A stretch of DNA of 64,000 nucleotides, taken from the NCBI RefSeq assembly GCF_009730915.1, contig NW_024087163.1, forward strand, positions 1 through 64,000, read 5' to 3'. The notes under the pieces are model-generated. The model searched no databases and had not been told where the DNA came from. It saw only the letters and a list, made by a program, of their open reading frames with translations. Shown here in pieces: positions 11,095-23,392 of this stretch (position 1 is the stretch's first letter; each line of letters opens with the position of its first letter). The position numbers and the translations under genes are program-made. Source of the DNA: Dioscorea cayenensis subsp. rotundata. Its lineage: Eukaryota > Streptophyta > Magnoliopsida > Dioscoreales > Dioscoreaceae.

Positions 11095-13745
11095 TGATGA
11101 GTGTACAATTATACAACAGTTAATATCATTTTGTACACTGATTTGGCGTGTATTAGAGTAATATAATGGAATGTTATGTTAAACATAATATATTTTGCAT
11201 TCTCAGGCTACAGATAGTGCTTAAGGATAAGAGAGAGAGCCAAAAGAAGCATTTTGGAGCAAAATTTTAGATGGAGCTCTCTTGGCATCAATTAGTGAAG
11301 AATAGGCCAGACATACTCACTTATGGTCACCTTACGGCTGTAAGCCTCTTCTAGAGAATCTTGTGGGCATGTTTATGCTCATAAGGAGGAGCATAAGGAT
11401 AATCAAAGGACCTTAAGGGTAGAATTAAACTCCTCTGGACAACCCTTATAGTTTGACTTATGGCCATAAGTCAGACCGTAAAGGTTATCCAGAGGAGTTA
11501 ATGAGCACAACATTTGTCCGTAAGGGTGGTTGCTAGGGTTATTTAGAGAAGCTTACAGTCCAGCGCTTACAACCGTAAGCTGGACCATAACACCAAACAG
11601 AAGATCTTATGGATGGGACTTACGATCGTAAGTGATCCCGCAAGACTTGCGACCATCATCCCAGCTCCTTACGACCACGTTCTTATGTCTGTAAGCAGCC
11701 AGTCAGTGGGTAGGTATAAATATTTTTTATGGTGAGGCTCGGTGAAAGAAAGGTGGTGAGTCTCCAAGGCTTTGGAGATGAATCAAGAGGGAGAATCAGC
11801 CCACCTAGCTTGGGTTAGAGAAGGATTGGAGCCGTCAAGGGTTCTCTTGGCGTAGTTTGTGGAAAGTCCTTGGGTATTCTACGACAATCTCCTCTCGGCA
11901 CAATTGAGAATGGGGTTTACATGTTTTCTTTGTTTCTTGTTGCGCCTTATTGTTTTGATGCTTGCTTTCTTTTAATGGAGAGCTAATTTTGTAGATGTTT
12001 AGGCATAAACAAACTCTAGGGTTTAGTCTATTTTAACATTGGTTGTAGATCTTTATTCTTTACGATGAGTGTACAATGTTCATGTATTTCATATCATTTT
12101 TTGCACTCATTGGGCATGTATCAAAATCATATTGTGAAATTCGATGCTAAATCTAGTGTGTTTTACATTCTTAGACTTAGGGCAGCATTCCAGACCTTAA
12201 ACGAATGAGTTGGAGCTATCTCGGCATCATATGAATAAGGACAAGGTAAACTTACTGCTTACGGGTGGCTATAGCTAACCTGACGGTTGTAAGAAGATTT
12301 TAAAGAACCTTGTGGCCATGCTTATGCCCATAAGGAGGGATTCAAAGGCACATTAAAGAACCTTATGTGCAAGGCTTACAGCCATAAGGACCATGCAGAG
12401 GAGTTTAATTACGACCACAACATACACTCGTAAGGGTAGTCGCAAAAACCAACACAATAATGTTTATGGTCCAACGCTTACGGCCGTAAGCTAGACTGTA
12501 ACACAAACAGAAGACCTTACAGACGTGACTTATGGCAGTAAGTGGTCCCATAAGGCTTGTGACTTTCTTCCCCAGCTCCTTTACAACCACGTCCTTACGT
12601 TCGTAAGTAACCCTTAAGTAGTTGGGTATAAATAGAACTGATGAGGAGTTTTAGGGCATTCTATGTTTTTCTTTTGGGCGATTCTTGGAGGCAAAGTTTG
12701 GGAATAAAGGAGATGAATCTCCAACACTCTAAGGGGCTAATTTGTAGATGTTTGGGCATAGTTGAACTCTAGGGTTTATTTCATTCATATTGGTTATTAG
12801 ATCTTTGATGCTTTAGTTGTTTTCTTAATTATAATCATCTCTATTTGAATCTAATTGTGTATTTTTATTGAATAATTGCTATTATGGTGAGAGCCCCCTA
12901 GTTTTCATGCGCCTGATGTGTTTTGTGATAAGAAGAAATTCTCACCTAGTATAAACATACCATAATTCAAGAGGATAGTGAGTACACCTTTGGTTAGAGT
13001 ACTTTGGAGACTTCATCTCCTGTAATCCTTCTGAGTGAGTTAGTGATAATATCTGTGCTCTTTGCAATCATGTGGAGTGAATTTAAAAAAAAATCGCATT
13101 TCTATTCCGTATTTAGATTAGGGGTAATCTCTTTCTTCGATTGTGCGGATGTCTGTGAGAATTCATAGAGTGTTAATGCACTTATTCAGTTATTCTTCGT
13201 CTGAGAAATCGTAGTTTAGTATAATTCTGAAAATCTCTCGGTTCAAATAAAATAGCAAACATAGGCAACCTTTGTCTCGCACTTCATAATCCTAGACAGA
13301 TACTATGCTCGAATATCGTTTCTTCCCTTGATTTCTCTCCTGTTTATTCCCAAATTTCTTGCTTTTATTCTCTTTTGTTTACACACACATCATTCGATCA
13401 CTTAGGCTACTTTTTAGAATTAGAGTTATTTCTAGTATTCACTTTCTTCCCTGTGTATTGACACTCTGCATTCACGCACATTTTATTATGTGATTAGCAC
13501 GCACACTTGCGTCCCTATCACTTTAATTTTTTCTTAATTTCAATCCATTATTATTTGAATCTAATTGTGTGTCTTTAATGTCTTGAAAGCTATCGAGGAA
13601 AAAAACCTAGTTTTCTTGTATGATGTGCTTGTGATTAGTAGAAAAATCCACCTAGCATAGATAAACAACATTGGAGGGGATTATAAGTAAGTCTAGCAAT
13701 GCGGCACTTTGGAGTCGAGAGTTCTCCTCCCTCAATTTTCCCGAA
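11095..13745 (+). mobile_element. Older LTR, interrupted by a nested solo LTR
   Basis: The sequence starts TGATGAGTGTACAA at 11095 and runs to 12062. It resumes at 13521 as TTTTTTCTTAATTTCAATCC and continues to about 13745. Both pieces align in order with the nested LTR at 12063-13520: the left piece with its first half, the right piece with its part around 12818-13040. They are therefore one LTR split by an insertion. The right end is lost where the Harbinger relic begins. No retroviral-type coding sequence accompanies it. Confidence 0.75.
12063..13520 (+). mobile_element. Solo LTR nested in an older LTR of the same family
   Basis: A 1458-bp LTR begins CGATGAGTGTACAATG, a mutated TG start when compared with the older copy at 11095, and ends CCCTATCA. 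It is flanked by the 5-bp duplication CTTTA at 12058-12062 and 13521-13525. No internal region or partner LTR is present, so it is a solo LTR left by recombination. The text before the end (ACACTTGCGTCCCTATCA) is typical of plant Ty3/Gypsy LTRs; the lineage is inferred. Confidence 0.85.
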
Positions 13746-13749
13746 TGAT

Positions 13750-14370
13750 TTAACAAGTAATTCCATGCATTGGAACCTTAAATCCGTTTGGTTTCTTAAT
13801 GGCATCCCTTAGCACCCGGGCATCATGTGTTAAACCCTCCCAGCCAGCTAGGACATATATAAACTGCATATCATGTCCGCATACGGTAAGTACACTGGTG
13901 GTAATTTCAGATTTTCGTGATCTAAATATTGGAAGATCGGCGGTGGATACATTCACCCATATATGTGTCACATCCAATGCTCTAAGGCAATTCTACATCG
14001 GATTAAAAAAAAAAATTTTACTCATTCATTTATGTGCGCTAACAAAAATTTAAAAACATAACTATAAAATTTGATTCATTACCTTACACCATTTCCACTT
14101 GGGATCGGTTGAATTATCTTGGACCGGTTCTGGTTTCTTTAGGAGAACACTATGGCAAAGAATAATCGATCGCAACATAGCATAAAAATGCTAACTAATT
14201 GTTTCCACCGCTCGCACAAAATCAAACTTAATTATTCCATTTTTGACATGGTGGGATACAATGTTTAAAAACATAGTAACCATCTCCTCTACCATAACAT
14301 TTCTCGTGGCTCGTAATCTACCGGTGGTAGTTAATAGTTCACACAACCTATGAAAACAACGACGATCCAT
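13750..14370 (-). pseudogene. PIF/Harbinger transposase, truncated pseudogene
   Basis: The minus strand reads MDRRCFHRLCELL from ATG 14370, then RATRNVMVEEMVTMFLNIV, VKNGIIKFDF and LLKKPEPVQDNSTDPKWKW. A likely intron runs from 14092 to 13993 (donor AAG|GT, acceptor TAG). The next exon reads NCLRALDVTHIWVNV, then IFRSRKSEI and MQFIYVLAGWEG to a stop at 13750. This is the N-terminal part and first catalytic Asp region (usually LDGTHI, here LDVTHI) of a DDE_Tnp_4 transposase. A TAG at 14193-14191 interrupts exon 1, and the second Asp and the Glu are missing. It abuts the degraded LTR on its left. Confidence 0.88.
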
Positions 14371-15500
14371 GTGTAACTTATTAATGCATGTTATGTCACT
14401 TTAATAAATAATCCGTCTCAAGTATTCATGTTTTCTTCATCGCCTACTTGATTTTGTTTCAATTTCGTATTAAATTAACTAACTTCCATGACGACATTGT
14501 TCTTGTGCACATACAATGATCATAAGGTTTAAAACTTAAAAGTAACACAAGTACATCAAGAAATATAGCTTTACTTCGCTAAGATCATCCATATCGGGAA
14601 TTACAAGTCCGCCCATCAAATTGCCCAAAACCTAGATGTACAAGTACATGTGTGAAATATAGCTAAATAATCACTCCTCAGAAACAAAACTAAGCAACAA
14701 TAACTCCTATTTCTTGAGATTTCACAAGTGGAAATAACATAACTGATCTAACATTCAAGAGAGTTCACATTTCATCAGCCGCTATAAAAAATATTTTGGC
14801 CAATAATTGTCATAAAGGACATCATTAAGTTGGTTTATTTTCTTTCTACAAGACAACAAGTATGATATGGAATTTTGCAATTATGATACAACATATAGCT
14901 TCATTATATCCAATATAGAGATGAAAAAAAAAATGAAAATAGTCACTTACTTATATACACATTCTATCAAGAAAGTCATTCATAGCCAACAAATTTTTTG
15001 GGATAAAATTTAGAAACACTAATGTCTGATATATTGACGTAAATCAAACAAAACTAACAAAGCAAGAATGGTCTGAAAGTTAAAAACAATCCATTAAAAC
15101 TAAAAAAAGACAAAAGCCATGTAAATACCAAATCAAATTCCTTAAAGAAAAATAGAAAAAGAAAATAACATATCCTTTTCTTTTAGGAATGAAACAAACA
15201 TTAACCAAAAGTTAAAAATAATCAACCAAATGGAATCAACCGGTTAGAAATAAAACTGTGAATAGATTCCAATCTATAAATCCAATACATGGAACCAGGA
15301 AGACATAAAAAACAAATAAATTATACCAAAATTACAAAACCCCCCAACAAAAAATCAATTAAAAGAAAGGGAAGCCTAAACTTGCAAACAATCTATCAAA
15401 GGAACCATCTAAAACATTATTTTTTAGACTAATTAACAAGGTTCCATCCATGAGAAAAAAAACTCACCGGTCGACACAAAGATCTGGAGAGAAGCAAGTC

Positions 15501-15539
<39 letters not shown>

Positions 15540-15660
15540 TTGTGCATTTGTAGACAAGGAGAGAGGTGAAAAGGCTCTCCTCATCTCCGGCCGCAACAAA
15601 GATTTGGAGAGAAGCATGCATTTGTAGACATGGAGAGAGTTGAAGATATTAGGGCAAATT
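14371..15660. other. Probable internal part of the Harbinger relic
   Basis: AT-rich DNA without a readable gene lies between the transposase relic and GGGGGAAT-rich terminal-type sequence. Autonomous PIF/Harbinger elements also carry a Myb-like ORF; I do not see a convincing one here. A (GA)n tract sits at 15502-15535. Confidence 0.35.
15502..15535. repeat. (GA)n microsatellite
   Basis: An uninterrupted GAGAGA tract. It generates Leu-Ser repeat open frames on the minus strand that are not genes. Confidence 0.95.
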
Positions 15661-15699
15661 ATTTTTTTTAGTTTTACAAGGGTAAAAAAGCAATTTTAA

Positions 15700-15880
15700 A
15701 GGGGGAAATGGCTATTCCCCCCACCATGGGGGGAATGAAATATAAACCCCTCTCCAGGGTTATGGTGACTTATAGGGGGGAACCATTACTGCTCTAAAAT
15801 GGCATCCAAACAAAAGCATAAAGTTATGTAAGTAATGGTTCCCATTTGTAGGGGAACCATTACTTCCATCCAAACATACA
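15700..15880. mobile_element. Terminal-type sequence of a Harbinger-like element
   Basis: The segment is rich in GGGGGAAT/ATTCCCCC motifs and contains the pair GTAATGGTTCCC and GGGGAACCATTAC, ending CCATCCAAACATAC. That style is typical of PIF/Harbinger ends and fits the transposase relic to its left. The opposite terminus and a target-site duplication were not found. Confidence 0.45.
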
Positions 15881-16343
15881 CTGAAAGTATAAGGGAGATC
15901 TAAACTGTCGCCATTTGAGGGAATAAACAATCCGATAAAGTTGATGAATGGGTGGAAGAAATGGAGAAAGATTTCACTAGGATGAAATGCACTACAAAAG
16001 AAAATATGTACATGGTCATGTTCTTTGTTATAGTGGTTATTTGTTAAATTACACAAGTGTATATTTTACATGTATTAATTAGGTTTCACTCCTGTAGACT
16101 ACAAAAGTTTCAATAACTTATCCATTTTGACTTTAAATTGCTCCAAAATCACTTTTTTCGTGGCAATTACATATAATTGGTTGCATTAATATGAAATAGA
16201 AATAAATTAAGTACCAAAACCACTCAATCTAATAAAATGAACAAGTGAAGTACAACCATTTACAATAAGAAAAAAACTTATATAATTAAGCACTTATCAG
16301 GTATGAATTGTAGAAAAATGGAAAGTTTTACTAGTCAAAGACG

Positions 16344-16348
16344 GCAAC
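16344..16348. other. Target-site duplication GCAAC, left
   Basis: The five bases GCAAC precede the TG that opens the left LTR; the same five bases follow the right LTR at 21104-21108. Confidence 0.9.
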
Positions 16349-17216
16349 TGTCACCGGGCTGATTCGCCTAGATTAACACCATGCGGCCTTGTCCTCTCAC
16401 AAGTTAGCCTACACTCAAATATCCCAAGAATCTGGCTAAGTAATAAACAAAGAGCAAGGACAGCAAGGTAAAGAGAGAAAAAACTAACTCTCTTGAAGTG
16501 AAGAAGGTTTACAACCCAACTTAAAGTTACAATCCAACTTGCCCTCCAAGGCAACTCTTTGCCTTTATATATAAGCAAAGGCTCCAAAAGAAACCTCTCC
16601 TCTTGGGTATGGCCGGCCATTAATGACCATACTTAGTCATTTCAACTTTAACTTAAGCCATACCAGCCATATTTTGCGTCAGTCCACACGATGCTCCTAG
16701 CGTCAGCTTGCCATGCGGCGTGTCTCGTTGACATGTGCCATACAGTATCACACCTCGCCATGCTGCCATACCACACGTCATGTTGAGTCTCTTCGCACCA
16801 CGCCTTGCGTCAGTCCATCTTACCGCATGCCTCACCACGTCATGCCTCTCGGTAAGTAAACCGTGACCCTCACTAAGTCATACCCCTCATGCCTCTCGAT
16901 AAGTGAGCCAAAGACATACTTGGTCCTAAATATATATTCTCGGCTCATTCCTTAAAATATATTTGGCCTCTCCGGGCCTAGTACTGTCTGGTACTACCAT
17001 GCCCTCTTGGTTATTGTGCTCGGTCTCACCTACGCGCTTCGATTATGCTCTAAATTTGGTTGTGCAAGAAGTCATTCCCGTAGATGACCGAGTGTGGTGG
17101 CCGACCATACCATCCATGCCTTAGTTTTTGGAGGATGATCTTCCCTCAGCCATTCTCTCGGCCAAGTGGCCTGGTCACGCCCATGCTAAGGGTAGACACC
17201 GTAAAGCCTCGCTACA
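16349..17216 (-). repeat. 3' LTR of the Gypsy element
   Basis: It pairs with 20201-21103, sharing for example GGCCATTAATGACCATACTT-type sequence and the CGCTACA end at 17216. On the minus strand just before its start (17217-17230) lies a purine-rich GTAGAGGAGG, a plausible degenerate polypurine tract. Confidence 0.9.
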
Positions 17217-17299
17217 AACCTCCTCTACCTAAAGAGCTCTACGCCCTCGTCGGTTGAGCTTAAAGGAACTCTTGAATCAACTCCTCAAACTGCCAAAAA

Positions 17300-18300
17300 G
17301 TTGTGTCCTTCTCCCAGCTCACCTTTGATTCGGGGAGACCTTTCTATTGGACTAGAAAATAAGTCAGTTGGTTCTTCTTACTCTGCCATTCCATCTTCTG
17401 ATCCGGACATCCGAGTAAATTCTAATGCAATTCTTCCACACCTGTGGCGTCAACTTCAGCCATACCCGATCTACTATCTTAAACTCCAAGGACCTCCTCC
17501 CATGGTCCGCATACTTCTTAATTCACCTAGCAGCCTTTGCTAAGTTATCTCTCGCCTTCTCCATCATCTCCTGTCTCTTAAGAGCATAGTTGTACGCGGC
17601 AGGACACCCGTTGCCTGCGCTGCACTTAGCAATTTCGGGTGGAATGAAAGGTTAAAATTCATATGCTAGCTCAAAAGGACTCTAACCGATTACTAAGGAC
17701 TGATGTAGGTTGTAAGCAAATTGCGACATGTCCAATAGGTCTAGCCAATTCTTCTTGAAAGTTGAGATATAGTGATGGAGATACGAACTCCTTGAGAAAA
17801 GCATTAATGTGCTCCGTTTGCCCGTCGGTCTGAGAATGATTGGTTGTAGAGAACTTTAGCTCTATTCCCAGTAGCCCAAACAATAGCATCCAGAATCATC
17901 CCGTGAACCAAGTGTCTCAATTATTCACAATATCTTATGGCACATCGAAGTGCTTTACTACATGACATAGAAAAATAGTGGTTGCCTTCTCAACTGGGCA
18001 AGTAGCTGGAGTTGGGATGAATACAATATACTTGGTTAGCCGGTCAACGACAACCGAATGGCAACCATAACCGCGGAATAATCATGAAAATATCATTGAC
18101 TTTTAGGAAACCCAAGATAAAGTCCATGGAAATCGATGCTCACGGTCGATTTGGAACAGGTAGCGATTATAGCATACCCGCTTCCTTCCTCTTTTCCGGT
18201 TTATCTTACTGATACACATGACAAGATTTGACATAGGCTTTTATGTTACTTTCCATGTCTAGCTAATAATAATTCCTGGACAAAAGAGCTTTCATCTTTT
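17300..18300 (-). pseudogene. Gypsy integrase region, broken
   Basis: A minus-strand frame at 17889-17671 reads LLGIELKFSTTNHSQTDGQTEHINAFLKEF when joined, the conserved end of the integrase core (the HPQTDGQTER block). Flanking sequence keeps integrase-like text but with frame breaks. It is part of the pol gene of the surrounding LTR element and is not functional. Confidence 0.8.
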
Positions 18301-18740
18301 CCCTACCCGGGTGGCCGGTCGACCGAGTATCATGGTGCTCCTTCATCAACTTAAGTCGAAGCTTGCCCCCTTGGGCACAAAGATCTTACTGCCTTTGGCA
18401 AGTAGCAACCCGTCCTCCACCTGATACCGACGCACAAGTCCCTCATCGACGTCTCATACTAGCTTCAAGTACTGAGGGTCAGTCTTTGCCACTTCTTTGA
18501 CCTATTCCATCGGATCAGACTCCACTTGAGCCAATGCGGCCACATATTCCACCACTTACTTTCGGCTAAGAGCATCAATAACTTGGATATCCTTGTCGGG
18601 TTTGTGTTGCCACTCAAAGTGGTACTCCTAAAGAAATTCTTGCCAACAAGCCTGTCTCGGGGAAAGCTTCTTCTAGGTAGTAAAATAGGTGTTGCGACAT
18701 TTTCCGTCCTAATCACAAAATGTGTTCCCAAAAGATAAAC

Positions 18741-19345
18741 TCACCACACCTGGAGACAATGGATTACAGCCAACATCTCCTTCTCTTGCGTTGAATACTT
18801 CAGCTCCGCATCCTTAAGTTTCCAGCTCTCAAAGACCACCAGATGTCCCTCCTGAACTAGCATTCCCCCTACAGCCTTGTCAAATGCATTCGTGTGTACC
18901 TCAAAGAGTACCTTAAAGTCGAGAAGTTTCAACGCAAGTTTGCTGGAAATGGTTGCCTTTAACTTCTCGAAAGTTCAATTTTGATCCTCGTTTAGCTCCA
19001 TGGGCGGACTTTCTTTAGCAAATCAATCAAGTTTGTTACCATCTTGGAGTATCCCTTGATGTACGTACTTCTGGTAGTAATTGGCCAATTCGAGGAATAA
19101 GCGCAACTCTGAGACTTTGCCAAGCGCTAGTTAGTCAACGATTGCCTCCACCTTCCTTCTGTTCATCCGGACTTCTCCTTGTGATCAAGTACCCGAGGAA
19201 CTTGATGTTATATTGAACGAACTCGCACTTCTCCAACTTGATGTAGAATTAGTGTTTTTGCAACCAGCAAAACACCTTTCTCAAGTGACGCATATGGTCC
19301 TCCATAGACTCACTATATAAAAATGCATCATCAAGATACATATTC
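18741..19345 (-). pseudogene. Gypsy reverse transcriptase (C-terminal) and RNase H, broken
   Basis: Reading on the minus strand, YLDD (about 19338-19327) is followed by SESMEDHMRHLRKVF and KCEFVQYNIKFLGYL, the palm/thumb part of a Gypsy reverse transcriptase. Several stops and frame changes follow. Then FEVHTNAFDKAVGGMLVQEG and YSTQEKEMLAVIHCL are the start of RNase H. The RNase H Asp normally found in the HTDAS block is Asn here. The reverse transcriptase N-terminal to YLDD is absent. Confidence 0.85.
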
Positions 19346-19459
19346 TCATAGATAAAAGAGATAGTGATTTAAACTTGATTTACATAGTTGCAAACACAAA
19401 AGTACATCTATAGGGACAAAAAAAGAGTACAAACAAAAGTCGAGGAACTAAGCTTCTCT

Positions 19460-19954
19460 TCAACAGTACACTTGTTCTCCTCGACCTACGTCCAGTCGGT
19501 TTCCATAAGCTGCAGGGCCCTCAGCGCCCCCATCCTCCTCTACATCATATGGGTATATGTCCTTTAGCTCAAGACACTCGAGTACCCTATGTGGCCCCTC
19601 GTAATACTCACAAGCCACACCTTCGGGGGCTGTTTCGACCTTCATTGGCATGTCCTGGGTCATGACTCCAGTAGGCCGAGCAAGATGTCTCCGCATCTCC
19701 TGCCTATAGTCTTTTGCCTTCGAGAATCTCCGTTTTATTGGTACACATCTGGATTCTATTAAGTCGACCGTTGTTGGGGAGTTGGAGCCGACCACATCCC
19801 TGATGCAGCAAGGCGTGCCATGCCTATGGCGTCTTGCTTGACACTTGTGGCAGAAAGGCATGGGAACGTCTTCCTTAAGGATTACATCCAACATACCTTG
19901 GAATTGTTCCACATTGCTCTCCAAACGATCTAACCTTGTGCCAAACTGGTCCAT
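19460..19954 (-). pseudogene. Gag-like frame of the Gypsy element
   Basis: A 164-codon open frame lies between the 5' LTR and the pol remains, in the position expected of gag. It starts MDQFGTRLDRLESNVEQF, contains Cys/His-rich CHKCQARRHRH and CEYYEGPHRVLEC segments (the latter resembling a degenerate zinc knuckle) and ends in an acidic tail. The call rests on position and these weak motifs, and the frame is probably a fragment. Confidence 0.6.
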
Positions 19955-20176
19955 TCACCCAATATCGAAGTTATCACTGAGTAGATCACCAAAAAAAGCT
20001 CTTATATTTTTTGTTAGACCGTCAACCTTCCAAAGGGATGTAACATGTCCCCAACCTCCGAAGGGAAACCCACCGTTATATCCAGCCTATTAACAATGGT
20101 CTGACTAATCCCACCAGGTCTTTAAGGCATTGGAGTCTTACACTTGGTTCATTTGCAATCTTTCCTACTTCTTAAC

Positions 20177-20196
20177 CTTCAGCTTTGATACAACTT
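20177..20196 (-). other. Degenerate tRNA-Met-type primer-binding site
   Basis: Just inside the 5' LTR the minus strand reads TTGTATCAAAGCT, close to the TGGTATCAGAGC complement of initiator tRNA-Met used by many plant Gypsy elements. It starts about 6 bases from the LTR end. Confidence 0.6.
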
Positions 20197-20200
20197 ATTA

Positions 20201-21103
20201 TGGGGATTATCCGCCTAGATTGACACCATACAGCCTTGTCCTTCCATAAATCATCCTACACTCGAATATCCCAAGAATCTGGCTAAGTAAGAAGCAAAGA
20301 GCAAGGACACCAAGGTAAAGAGAGAAAAAACTAGTTCTCTTGGAGTGAAGAAGGTTTATAACTCAACTTGAGGCTACAATCCAACTTGCCCTTCCAAGGC
20401 AACCCTTTAACTCTATATATAAGCAAACACTCAAAGAGAAATCTCTCCTCTTAGGTATTTTCGGCCATTAATAACCATACTTGGTCATTTCAACTTTAGC
20501 TCAAGCCATACTAGCCATACTTCACGTCGGCCCGCATCGTGCTTGTTGCGACAGTCGGTCATGCCGCGTGTCTCGTTGCATTAGCCGCCCCATACCCGGT
20601 ATGCTTGGCCTTGACGCGTGCCATACTGTATCATGCCTCGTCATGCTGCCATACCGTTCATCATGTTGGGCCTCATCGCGCCACGCCTTGTGGAAGTCCA
20701 TCTTACCGCATGCATGTCTCCCCACGCCATGCCTCTTGATAAGCGAACCATGACCCTTACTGAGCCATACCGCTCATGCCTCTCTGTAAGTGCATTGAAG
20801 ACCTACTCGATATTAAGTATATATTCTCGGCTCATGCCTTAGAATATATTTGGCCTTTCCCGGCATAATGATGTCCGATAATACTACGCCCTATCGGTCA
20901 TTTCGCGTGGTCCCGCCTATGCGCCTCGATCACGCCCCAAGTCTAGTTGTGAGAGAAGTCATTCCCGCACATGACCAATTGTGGTGTCTGATCGTATCAT
21001 CCATGCCTTAGCTTTTAAATGATGATCTTTCCTCGGCCATCCTCTCGGCCAAGCGGTCTGGTCACGTCCGTGCCAAGGGCGGATGCTGCAAAGCCCCGCT
21101 ACA
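20201..21103 (-). repeat. 5' LTR of the Gypsy element
   Basis: A 903-bp LTR, TG to CA on both strands, followed by GCAAC at 21104-21108. It is slightly longer than its partner and clearly diverged from it by substitutions and small indels. Confidence 0.9.
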
Positions 21104-21108
21104 GCAAC

Positions 21109-22425
21109 CATATATTAAAAAATTTAAATGTGGCACCCATAGCCAAGTTTTTTTGTTGGACTAGTGATAGATGGTAGGATGAAAACATATGAGTTCTTAT
21201 ATACCCTAAAGCTCGAGCTTGTATCTTTTTGTGTATATTCTGTGGACTTCAAAAGGAAAATACTGAGTATCTTTTCCACTCTTTGCCAAAAAACATAATT
21301 GTTTTGGCATCTAATTAGTGAGATGATTTGTTAATTACCATGTTTGTTAGGTTTACTAGTGATGTGTAATTATCATGTGCGTGGTTGGATAAAAATTCCT
21401 TTTCTGAACTTACGTTTGTGGCATCTGCAATATATCACTACTACTGTTTGGCTTTTTTAAAAATGCCATGTGTAACTTGATTTTTTTAAGAGAACTCGGC
21501 CTGATTTTTCTTGATTGCTAGAGCAACCATTAAACATCTAACCATATATAACTGTAGCTAAATGCCAATTAGAGAAGTTCTTACTAAATTCTAGATTTTT
21601 TGTTTTTTCTATAGCTTCATGCTATTCTCATATTGCTCCTTGCTGTTTGATTCTCTTGTTAGCCATGCTGGGGTTTTTCATGTCTGATATAAATAATAAA
21701 CTTTTAGTTGTATGCTACTATCAAAATTAAACTAGATCCATCTTTATACTGAGATAGCAACAATGGAGGCAGTCTTAATTAACTTGTACTAAAGAGTGGA
21801 ACAGAGGATTAGATATGCTTTCACTGACTACCCTTTTATATGGTTCAAGCCTTGAATAAGCTGAGCCCTATACTACTTAGAGAAAGATTCTGGAAATTAT
21901 TAGTATACAAAAACTTCTGTTGGAACATAAAACATTAAGTATAAAACTAATCCTAAGAGATCGAGTGGAACAACCTTGTCGATCAATTAGTAGCACATTA
22001 AAAAAAATCTCCAAACCTATAGTTATATCACAAAGGAATAGATGCTTCAAGATGGTTGATAAAAGGTGGTGGCTGTGCAAGCTTTGCCTTTAGTTAATTG
22101 ATAGAATATATGTTTCCTTTGAATATCCTAGTTTGTTGGTTAATGTCATAATCAGTGTGTAATTTCTTAACAATTTTTTTAAAACATTTATTGTTTAAAA
22201 AAAATATAATAAGATAGAGTAGTTTGACTAGTTTAATATTTTTAATTTTTAAATTAACAAAAAAAAAATATTTTGTATTATTTTATTATGGGAGGAAATC
22301 ATAATTTTTTTAAATAAAATTTAAAAATCACCATAAAAGTGCACGATTGTAACCATTTTTACTCCCTAGCATTAAAAACAATCATGGAATATTTTATATG
22401 GACTTTAATCAGACTATATTTTAAT
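21109..22425. other. Intergenic DNA, nothing recognised
   Basis: No gene, LTR or terminal repeat could be supported. Short open frames such as one on the minus strand at 22080-21877 lack any recognisable domain. Confidence 0.5.
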
Positions 22426-23350
22426 GAGTAATGCTATATTTACATAGAGCAACGATATATGCACCGAATTCAATTTTCCGAATTCAGTGCACGAATGACG
22501 TGGCAGCCACTTTTTTTTATAAATAAAATAATAAGTAAAGTAATGTTATAGTAAAGTCATTTTGCCCCACGTGACAACCATTTGTTTCTTTTTTTTTTTT
22601 AAAATAAAATAATTAGTAAATTAATGTTATCTCTTTTAAAGAGAGTCAAGTCATACTGAAATTTCAGAATACTGAAATAATTAGTAAATTAATATTATAG
22701 TCAACTCATCCTTACAAAATCAGCTTGCATACTGAAATTTCAGAATATATTACTCAAAAAATGATACATACTGAAATTTCAGAATCTATACAAAATCTGA
22801 AATAAATTGGTGAATATCAGATTGAACTCATCCATAAGCCTCATTTCTCTTCCACAACAATCAGCTTGCATATCTTCATGAATCCAATTAATCCCCTGCC
22901 ATATTTACACACAGACACACATAAAGATAACAATCAATCCATCCAAACTATGTTTGCTGCTCTAATAAAATTCAATGTGAGAATGAATTCAGATTCACAT
23001 ACAAAATAAGCAACTTTAACACAAAAATAAAACAGTAGATTCTAAAATTCAAAAACTGAATAACAAATTCAAGGGAAAAAAAAATCAATTTTCATTTGAC
23101 ATGAACTAGCTATTATGAAATTTCTGATGCTAATCACACCCCACGCCATGTTTGTAAAAAAATAAAAATAAAAATTGAGATTCAAATTTCCGAGTTGCTC
23201 GACCCTGCCATTGTTTTCGGCCACGAGGGAAGAATAAAGCGGGGTGAGCGGTGAGTAACCCGACCCTACAGTCATCTTCGGCCGCGAGGGAACGCGGCGG
23301 GGAAAGGTGCCCTAACTCATTATCGGTGGATGGGAAAAAAGGAGAAAAGG

Positions 23351-23392
<42 letters not shown>

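Larger units (their letters stand above)
16349..21103 (-). mobile_element. Ty3/Gypsy LTR retrotransposon, complete ends, decayed interior
   Basis: Two related LTRs, 16349-17216 and 20201-21103, bound a 4755-bp element flanked by GCAAC. Transcription sense is minus: each LTR opens TGTAGCG and ends CA. Behind the 5' LTR (20201-21103) come a primer-binding-like site, a gag-like frame, the YLDD end of reverse transcriptase, RNase H, integrase fragments and the 3' LTR. This gag-RT-RNaseH-integrase order defines Ty3/Gypsy. The LTRs show many differences, so the insertion is old. The interior is short for a Gypsy element: protease and most of the reverse transcriptase N-terminal to YLDD seem deleted, and the frames are broken. 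It cannot move by itself. Confidence 0.92.

Noticed and set aside
18465..18731. Separate small genes within the LTR element
   Set aside because: Open frames here are fragments of the broken Gypsy pol gene on the minus strand or its shadows.
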